Shown piece by piece: positions 5,464 to 9,253 of a stretch of DNA of 9,253 nucleotides. Under the pieces are notes generated by a model, which saw nothing but the letters and a program-made list of their open reading frames with translations, searched no databases and was not told the DNA's origin. The first letter of the stretch is position 1; every line of letters starts with the position of its first letter. Origin of the DNA: Phyllobacteriaceae bacterium (GTDB taxonomy: Bacteria > Pseudomonadota > Alphaproteobacteria > Rhizobiales > Rhizobiaceae); NCBI GenBank assembly GCA_024645155.1, contig JAHEGF010000124.1, forward strand, positions 1 through 9,253, given 5' to 3'. Both the position numbers and the translations under genes were made by a program.

Positions 5464-6837
5464 ATGGCACGGGATACGACTGACGAGCGGCCCATATCGG
5501 GAACTGCGGAACTGGCTGCATACCTTGCCGCAGGCTGCAAGCCCAAGCCGGACTGGCGTATCGGTACAGAGCATGAAAAATTCGCCTTCTACACTGACGG
5601 CAATGCGCCGGTACCCTATGGCGGTGATCAGGGTATCCGCCGCTTGCTCGAAGGAATGCAGAAGACGCTGGGCTGGGATCCGATCATCGATGCCGGCCAA
5701 ATAATCGGGCTGGTGGAACCCACAGGCCAGGGCGCGATATCACTGGAACCGGGTGGCCAGTTTGAACTTTCCGGCGCTCCGTTGGAAACCATCCATCAGA
5801 CCTGCCGCGAGGGCAATGCGCATCTCGCCCAATTACGCGAAATTGCCGAACCGCTCGGTATTCGTTTTCTCGGCCTTGGCGCCAGTCCGAAATGGACCCT
5901 GGCGCAGACACCACGCATGCCGAAATCACGCTACGACATCATGACCGGATACATGCCGAAAGTCGGCTCGCAGGGCCTTGACATGATGTACCGGACGGCG
6001 ACGATTCAAGTGAATCTTGATTTTGAATCCGAAACCGACATGCGCCGGAAGATGCAGGTGGGCCTGAAGTTGCAACCTCTGGCAACGGCCTTGTTTGCCA
6101 ACTCGCCCTTCACGGAAGGCAAGCCCAACGGATTGCTGTCTTGGCGTGGCGATATCTGGCGCGATACCGATAACAACCGCTCGGGCGTGCTGCCAATGGC
6201 CTATGCGGCAGATTTCGGGTTTTCCGACTATGTCGAGTGGGCGCTTGATGTTCCGATGTATTTCCTGCTGCGCGACCATCACTATCATGACATGACCCAT
6301 GTGACTTTTCGGCAGTTCATGGCGGGCAAGGGAATTGATGGCATTCCGCACCCGCAGCCAACGATCGGTGACTGGACCAACCATCTTTCAACGTTGTTTC
6401 CCGATGTCCGGCTCAAGCGTTTTCTCGAGATGCGCGGCGCCGATGGTGGACCATGGCGGCGCATCTGTGCCCTGCCGGCATTCTGGGTCGGGCTGTTGTA
6501 CGACGAAGCCGCGCTAGATGCCGCAGTAACGCTTACCGCTGACTGGACTGTGGAAGAAGTAACGGCAATGCGCGATACAGTCCCGCGCGAGGGTCTTCAA
6601 ACATCATTTCGCAAAACCAAATTGCGGGAAATCGGCCATGAAGTGCTTGGCATTTCGCGCAAAGGGCTTTTGAATCGGGAGCGGTTTAATGCCGATGAAT
6701 TTGACGAGACGCATTTTCTCGCCCCCCTGGAAGAAGTTGTTGCGCGCGGAACAACGTCTGCGGAAGAAATGCTGAACGCCTACCACACCCGCTGGGGTGG
6801 ATCGATAGATCCGGTCTTCCTCGAATATGCATACTGA
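5464..6837 (+). CDS. gshA: Glutamate-cysteine ligase, plant/alphaproteobacterial type
   Basis: This enzyme joins L-glutamate and L-cysteine using ATP to make gamma-glutamylcysteine, the first and usually limiting step of glutathione synthesis in the cytosol. The 457-residue length fits the plant/alphaproteobacterial GCS2-type class rather than the E. coli type. Characteristic blocks are WRIGTEHEKFAFY (31-43), PTGQGAISLEPGGQFELSGA (86-105), MMYRTATIQVNLDF (174-187), KLQPLATALFANSPF (202-216) and the LPMAYAADFGF region (243-253). The ATG at 5464 has GGCAGGA about 6-12 nt upstream. There is no signal peptide. Plant relatives carry redox-regulating cysteines; only C25, C114 and C335 occur here, so the plant disulfide switch cannot be assumed. 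The repeat array just upstream may control expression. Confidence 0.96.
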   Translation: MARDTTDERPISGTAELAAYLAAGCKPKPDWRIGTEHEKFAFYTDGNAPVPYGGDQGIRRLLEGMQKTLGWDPIIDAGQIIGLVEPTGQGAISLEPGGQFELSGAPLETIHQTCREGNAHLAQLREIAEPLGIRFLGLGASPKWTLAQTPRMPKSRYDIMTGYMPKVGSQGLDMMYRTATIQVNLDFESETDMRRKMQVGLKLQPLATALFANSPFTEGKPNGLLSWRGDIWRDTDNNRSGVLPMAYAADFGFSDYVEWALDVPMYFLLRDHHYHDMTHVTFRQFMAGKGIDGIPHPQPTIGDWTNHLSTLFPDVRLKRFLEMRGADGGPWRRICALPAFWVGLLYDEAALDAAVTLTADWTVEEVTAMRDTVPREGLQTSFRKTKLREIGHEVLGISRKGLLNRERFNADEFDETHFLAPLEEVVARGTTSAEEMLNAYHTRWGGSIDPVFLEYAY

Positions 6838-6891
6838 CCGATTTCTTGAAGGGCAATGCTGTACCGCGGCACATGTATTGCGCTAGTGTCA

Positions 6892-6909
6892 TGATGCAGC
6901 ATCAGGAGG
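6892..6909 (+). promoter_or_regulatory. Palindrome abutting a strong Shine-Dalgarno site
   Basis: TGATGC-A-GCATCA (6892-6904) is perfectly symmetric and ends on the first base of AGGAGG (6904-6909), which sits six bases before the ATG at 6916. The SD decides the start of the DUF937 gene and predicts efficient translation. The palindrome could be an operator, or as RNA a five-base stem with a CAG loop pressed against the SD. Confidence 0.45.
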
Positions 6910-6915
6910 ATTGTC

Positions 6916-7812
6916 ATGTTGCCATTATACGACATGTTGGCCAACGCCCAGAATGGTCAGGGTCTCGACTTGCTGGCAAAGCAGTTCGACCTGAACCGGC
7001 AACAGGCGCAACTGGCAATGGAGGCCTTGTTGCCTGCATTCAGCGAGGGCCTGAAGCGCAACGCCTACGATCCGATGGGCGCCAGCAATTTTCTTTCGGC
7101 TCTCGCCAGTGGTAATCATGCCCGGTATTTCAACGATCCGGTATCAGCATTTGGCCAGAACGGCCTGGCCGACGGTGCCGGCATTCTCGGCCACCTGTTC
7201 GGATCCAAGGAGGTTTCGCGCGCCATTGCCCAGCAGGCTGCCCAGGCGACCGGCATTGGCCAGGATATCCTCAAACAAATGCTTCCGGCACTTGCTTCAA
7301 TGATAATGGGCGGTTTGTTCCAGCAATCAACGAACAAGCAGAATGCAGGCGGATTTGGTGCAGGTGGCAATATTATCGGTGAAGTTATCGAGCAGATGAT
7401 GCGCCAGGGTACCGGGTTTGGAACTCCCCAGCGCACAGCTCCCAGGCAGCAAGCGCCACAAAACATGCCGAATCCGTTCGACAACCCGTTTGGCCGGGTA
7501 CTGGAAGAAATGTTCGGCGGCGGGGCTGCCAAACAAGAACGTCCCGACCCCGGACCGGATAGTCCCTTCGGTGAAAACCCGCTTGGCCGTATTTTTGAAG
7601 AGATGCTTGGTGGCGGTTCGGGTGCAACGCGAGACCGGAGTTCCAAAACGGAGCAACGTCCTCAATCCAACCCGAGCGGACGCGAACGCAATCCCTATGA
7701 CGACTTGTTCGGGAAAATGTTCGAGAGTGGCCGCGAAGTCCGCGATGAATATCAGCGCGGCGTTGAATCCATCTTCGATCAGTACATGCAAGGCATGAAT
7801 CGCCACCGCTGA
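6916..7812 (+). CDS. DUF937 domain protein with repeated C-terminal motif
   Basis: The 298-residue product starts at the ATG after AGGAGG. Residues 1-137 fit the DUF937 family: MLPLYDMLANAQNGQ, then FDLNRQQAQLAMEALLPAF (24-42), DGAGILGHLFGS (86-97), VSRAIAQQAAQATGI (100-114) and LKQMLPALASMIMGGLF (119-135). The family is helical and of unknown function. From about 140 the protein becomes Gly/Pro/Gln-rich and probably disordered. It carries three related short segments: NPFGRVLEEMFGGG (190-203), NPLGRIFEEMLGGG (221-234) and NPYDDLFGKMFESG (259-272). The last 25 residues (REVRDEYQRGVESIFDQYMQGM) look like an amphipathic helix. There is no signal peptide or membrane helix. It stands alone, 78 nt after gshA and followed by a weak terminator. 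Family assignment is confident; the role is unknown. Confidence 0.85.
   Translation: MLPLYDMLANAQNGQGLDLLAKQFDLNRQQAQLAMEALLPAFSEGLKRNAYDPMGASNFLSALASGNHARYFNDPVSAFGQNGLADGAGILGHLFGSKEVSRAIAQQAAQATGIGQDILKQMLPALASMIMGGLFQQSTNKQNAGGFGAGGNIIGEVIEQMMRQGTGFGTPQRTAPRQQAPQNMPNPFDNPFGRVLEEMFGGGAAKQERPDPGPDSPFGENPLGRIFEEMLGGGSGATRDRSSKTEQRPQSNPSGRERNPYDDLFGKMFESGREVRDEYQRGVESIFDQYMQGMNRHR
7483..7731 (+). repeat. Three diverged copies of an NPxGRxxEEMxGGG coding repeat
   Basis: Copies at 7483-7524, 7576-7617 and 7690-7731 encode the related 14-residue segments inside the DUF937 gene. The first two share the N-P-x-G-R-x-x-E-E-M-x-G-G-G frame. The third keeps N-P, F-G, M-F and a final G. They are 31 and 38 codons apart, separated by charged Pro/Gln-rich linkers. 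Synonymous differences between copies 1 and 2 suggest the protein motif, not the DNA, is being kept. Confidence 0.6.
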
Positions 7813-7816
7813 CCCA

Positions 7817-7841
7817 GATTGCCCAGCGAGCAATCCGTTTT
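7817..7841 (+). terminator. Weak intrinsic terminator after the DUF937 gene
   Basis: GATTGC (7817-7822) pairs perfectly with GCAATC (7830-7835) around a seven-base loop and is followed by CG then TTTT (7838-7841). It begins five bases after the DUF937 stop and lies before the convergent methyltransferase end at 7856. The - strand side lacks a T-run, so it would act only on + strand transcription. Confidence 0.5.
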
Positions 7842-7855
7842 GCAGCCAGGATGTT

Positions 7856-8575
7856 TCAGCGCGGCTTGCGCCCCCACAGGATCAGTATGTCATCAAGGGG
7901 GCGAGCCCTGCGCGGGCGGCGCACATAATCAAACCCGGCCTTGTCGAGACATGCCTGCAATGTTTTATCGGTAAACAGGATCGTGTGCCAACCATGGCGA
8001 TAGCCATTCCATCCCGCGTCGCGAATGCGGTTTGTCGGACCACCTAGCTTGACAGTCACCATTGCTAGATATCCGCCGGGTTTCAATGCCTTGTAACATT
8101 TCCGCATGATGTCGACCGGATCGAGCACATGCTCGATAACCGCATCCATCGCGATCATGTCATAGTAGCCGTTTTCCAGCGTGATTTCTTCAAGCAGCCC
8201 CTCATGGACGCGGTAACCCTTGTCCCTGACTACCTGCGCGGAGATCGGTGAAGGCTCGACGCCAACAACCTCATCGAAATCCCTTGCAGCGAGATCCATG
8301 AGCGTGCCTGCGCCGCAACCGACATCAAGAAACCGCCCCTTTGCAACAGCCTGCATGCATTGGCGGTAAAATCGTTCCTTCTTGCTGCCAACAAGGCGGT
8401 CGGACCATCTTCGGCGAAATCGCTTGAGCCAGTATTTTCTCGACAGATCTTTCTTTTCGGCTGAAAACCAGTCCCCTTCCCCCGGATATTCATCTGCTGT
8501 TGGCACCGGCCACAACACGCACAAGGTGCAATCAACGCATTCCCAGATAGTCAGCGGATCTTGGTCTGGTTCCAA
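7856..8575 (-). CDS. Class I SAM-dependent methyltransferase (Methyltransf_11/12-like)
   Basis: The frame encodes 239 residues from a TTG at 8575 that is unlikely to be the ancestral start. Motif I is clear in RFLDVGCGAGTLMDLAA (81-97), the acidic strand-2 end is VVGVEPSP (103-110), and the post-I region DMIAMDAVIEHVLDPVDIM (139-157) and LKPGGYLAMVT (164-174) complete a Rossmann methyltransferase of the ubiE/COQ5-like superfamily. The substrate is unknown. The frame opens with WECVDC (11-16), the second half of a zinc ribbon of the kind often found N-terminal to this enzyme type. The first half (CKQC) lies just upstream in another frame (see 8551-8694). A TGA two codons before the TTG blocks extension in this frame. 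The catalytic domain looks intact; whether the protein is made with its ribbon depends on the frameshift. Confidence 0.85.
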   Translation of the reverse strand: MEPDQDPLTIWECVDCTLCVLWPVPTADEYPGEGDWFSAEKKDLSRKYWLKRFRRRWSDRLVGSKKERFYRQCMQAVAKGRFLDVGCGAGTLMDLAARDFDEVVGVEPSPISAQVVRDKGYRVHEGLLEEITLENGYYDMIAMDAVIEHVLDPVDIMRKCYKALKPGGYLAMVTVKLGGPTNRIRDAGWNGYRHGWHTILFTDKTLQACLDKAGFDYVRRPRRARPLDDILILWGRKPR

Positions 8576-8694
8576 TAGTCACCGACATCCCATTGCTCGT
8601 GCAGTTTGAAGTGCGTGCCTCCACACTGTTTGCAGCTATAACCGCCCTCAGCCGGATTTGGCTGTAAAGGTGTTTTTTGCATAGCAACGTTCAT
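8551..8694 (-). pseudogene. N-terminal zinc-ribbon half of the methyltransferase, out of frame
   Basis: From the ATG at 8694 (GGAG eight bases upstream), or alternatively the ATG at 8763, this frame reads MNVAMQKTPLQPNPAEGG and then SCKQCGGTHFKLHEQWDVGD before stopping at TGA 8551. CKQC plus the WECVDC of the next frame would form a four-cysteine zinc ribbon leading into the methyltransferase domain. The two frames overlap only between about 8581 and 8551, and a -1 shift there (or restoring one lost base) gives a continuous protein of about 279 residues. No slippery heptamer and no homopolymer longer than two bases is seen in the overlap. The simplest readings are a single-base deletion or a sequence error. 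Confidence 0.6.
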
Positions 8695-8772
8695 CCATTC
8701 AACTCCGGCGGTCTGGCATTGGTGGACCCTGTCCTTGCTAGTAAAAGGGCTGTTTTTGAACATTCTTGCTCG

Positions 8773-8787
8773 CGAATTACCAATTCG
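8773..8787. promoter_or_regulatory. Palindrome at the predicted start of methyltransferase transcription
   Basis: CGAATT-ACC-AATTCG is a perfect six-base inverted repeat with a three-base centre. It would lie roughly at +8 to +22 of a transcript from the promoter at 8802-8830, a common place for a repressor operator. The regulator is unknown, and chance occurrence of a 15-bp AT-rich palindrome is possible. Confidence 0.35.
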
Positions 8788-8801
8788 GGCAGTTCATGTG
8801 G

Positions 8802-8830
8802 ATATAGATATTCACCCCGCCAGTTGTCAA
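8802..8830 (-). promoter_or_regulatory. Sigma-70-type promoter for the methyltransferase gene
   Basis: On the - strand TTGACA (8830-8825), a 17-bp spacer and CTATAT (8807-8802) closely match the rhizobial housekeeping consensus (CTTGAC-N17-CTATAT). Transcription should begin near 8795, about 30 nt before the ATG at 8763 and 100 nt before the better-supported ATG at 8694. It lies between the RidA-like gene and the methyltransferase, so the methyltransferase can be expressed independently. Confidence 0.6.
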
Positions 8831-8868
8831 AGTGACCCGGGAAACATCACGGCATGGTCCGGTTATCC

Positions 8869-9253
8869 CTACCGGTCGGGAATGATCGCGTCCACCTCGA
8901 GTTCAACCAGCCATTCAGGATTGACGAAACGATCAACGGCCATGATCGTATCGACTGGCCTGACGTCCCTAAAGTACTCTTTGCGCACGTCGATCGCCGC
9001 TTTCCAGTCGTCAATATTGGTCAGGATAACGCGAGTCCGCACAACATCTTCAAGACTGGAACCGGCCTGCACAAGCGCAGCCTTGATAATTTCGATGCAC
9101 TGGCGGGTTTGAGCGGCTACATCGCCGATACCTACTGTCCTTCCGTTTTCATCGACCGGCGCGGTCCCGCCTACACAGACATATGGCCCGACACGCACAG
9201 CCCGGCTAAACCCGACGACCGTCTCCATCCGGTTGCCATTCGAAATCAGTTCG
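8869..9253 (-). CDS. RidA (YjgF/YER057c/UK114) family protein (5' end beyond window)
   Basis: The - strand frame is open to the right edge. Upstream of the ATG at 9228 it continues as ELISNGNR, which matches the usual RidA lead-in before the FSRAVRVG strand, so 9228 is probably internal and the start is just outside. The family's blocks are present: YVCVGGTAPVDENG, CIEIIKAALVQAGSSLEDVV, RTRVILTNIDDW and the C-terminal WLVELEVDAI strand. RidA enzymes form trimers and hydrolyse reactive enamines/imines from PLP enzymes. The arginine needed for that in E. coli RidA (R105, PARSCVEV) aligns without gaps to aspartate here (PVDTIMAV), so this is likely one of the non-archetypal Rid subfamilies and imine deaminase activity should not be assumed. 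The stop TAG at 8871-8869 overlaps a CCGGT/ACCGG inverted repeat. Confidence 0.9.
   Translation of the reverse strand, partial: ELISNGNRMETVVGFSRAVRVGPYVCVGGTAPVDENGRTVGIGDVAAQTRQCIEIIKAALVQAGSSLEDVVRTRVILTNIDDWKAAIDVRKEYFRDVRPVDTIMAVDRFVNPEWLVELEVDAIIPDR

Noticed and set aside
7116..7646. Long - strand open frame (176 codons) opposite the DUF937 gene
   Set aside because: It is antisense to a well-supported gene, is Pro/Ser/Ile/Cys-biased in the way expected of a complement of Gly-rich coding DNA, and has no recognisable motif.
8859..8875. CCGGT/ACCGG hairpin at the RidA-like stop codon as a terminator
   Set aside because: It overlaps the stop codon, the stem is five bases, and no T-run follows on the - strand.
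1..9253. CRISPR arrays, insertion sequences, tRNA or rRNA genes, phage or defence genes
   Set aside because: No spaced direct-repeat arrays, transposase motifs, tRNA-like cloverleafs or defence-family domains were seen on either strand.

Overview
The window looks like ordinary chromosomal DNA from an alphaproteobacterium, most likely of the order Hyphomicrobiales (Rhizobiales). The evidence is a moderately GC-rich coding style, a plant/alphaproteobacterial-type glutamate-cysteine ligase directly downstream of rsmE, a lutBC pair, a DUF937 protein and several small conserved uncharacterised proteins. No phage, plasmid, transposon, CRISPR or rRNA/tRNA gene was recognised. The genus cannot be fixed from this sequence.

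Layout, left to right. Positions 1-3378 (+) hold a tightly packed run: lutB (5' end cut by the window edge), lutC (overlapping lutB by ATGA), a PPP-type metallophosphatase 5 nt later, and an uncharacterised aromatic-rich CxxC protein 17 nt after that. The spacing suggests one transcript. Positions 3379-3867 have no gene on the + strand. They contain a long imperfect hairpin, a candidate terminator, a 48-residue one-helix membrane protein on the - strand (3490-3636), and two short perfect palindromes in the divergent gap. Positions 3868-7812 (+) hold an uncharacterised Cys-pair protein, rsmE (16S rRNA m3U1498 methyltransferase), gshA (first step of glutathione synthesis) and a DUF937 protein with a repeated C-terminal motif. 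A 38-nt nested inverted/direct repeat of CTTGAT lies between rsmE and gshA. Positions 7813-9253 (-) hold a class I methyltransferase whose N-terminal zinc-ribbon half is in another frame, and a RidA-family gene that runs off the right edge.

Functionally, lutBC encode two parts of the LutABC L-lactate oxidation complex (lutA is probably to the left of the window). gshA serves thiol redox, rsmE ribosome maturation and RidA-like proteins reactive-metabolite handling. The least explained items are the two uncharacterised conserved proteins, the tiny membrane protein, the structured DNA around 3405-3475 and before gshA, and the apparent -1 frameshift in the methyltransferase. I found no convincing multi-gene novel system. 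The best novelty candidates are single genes and small sites.
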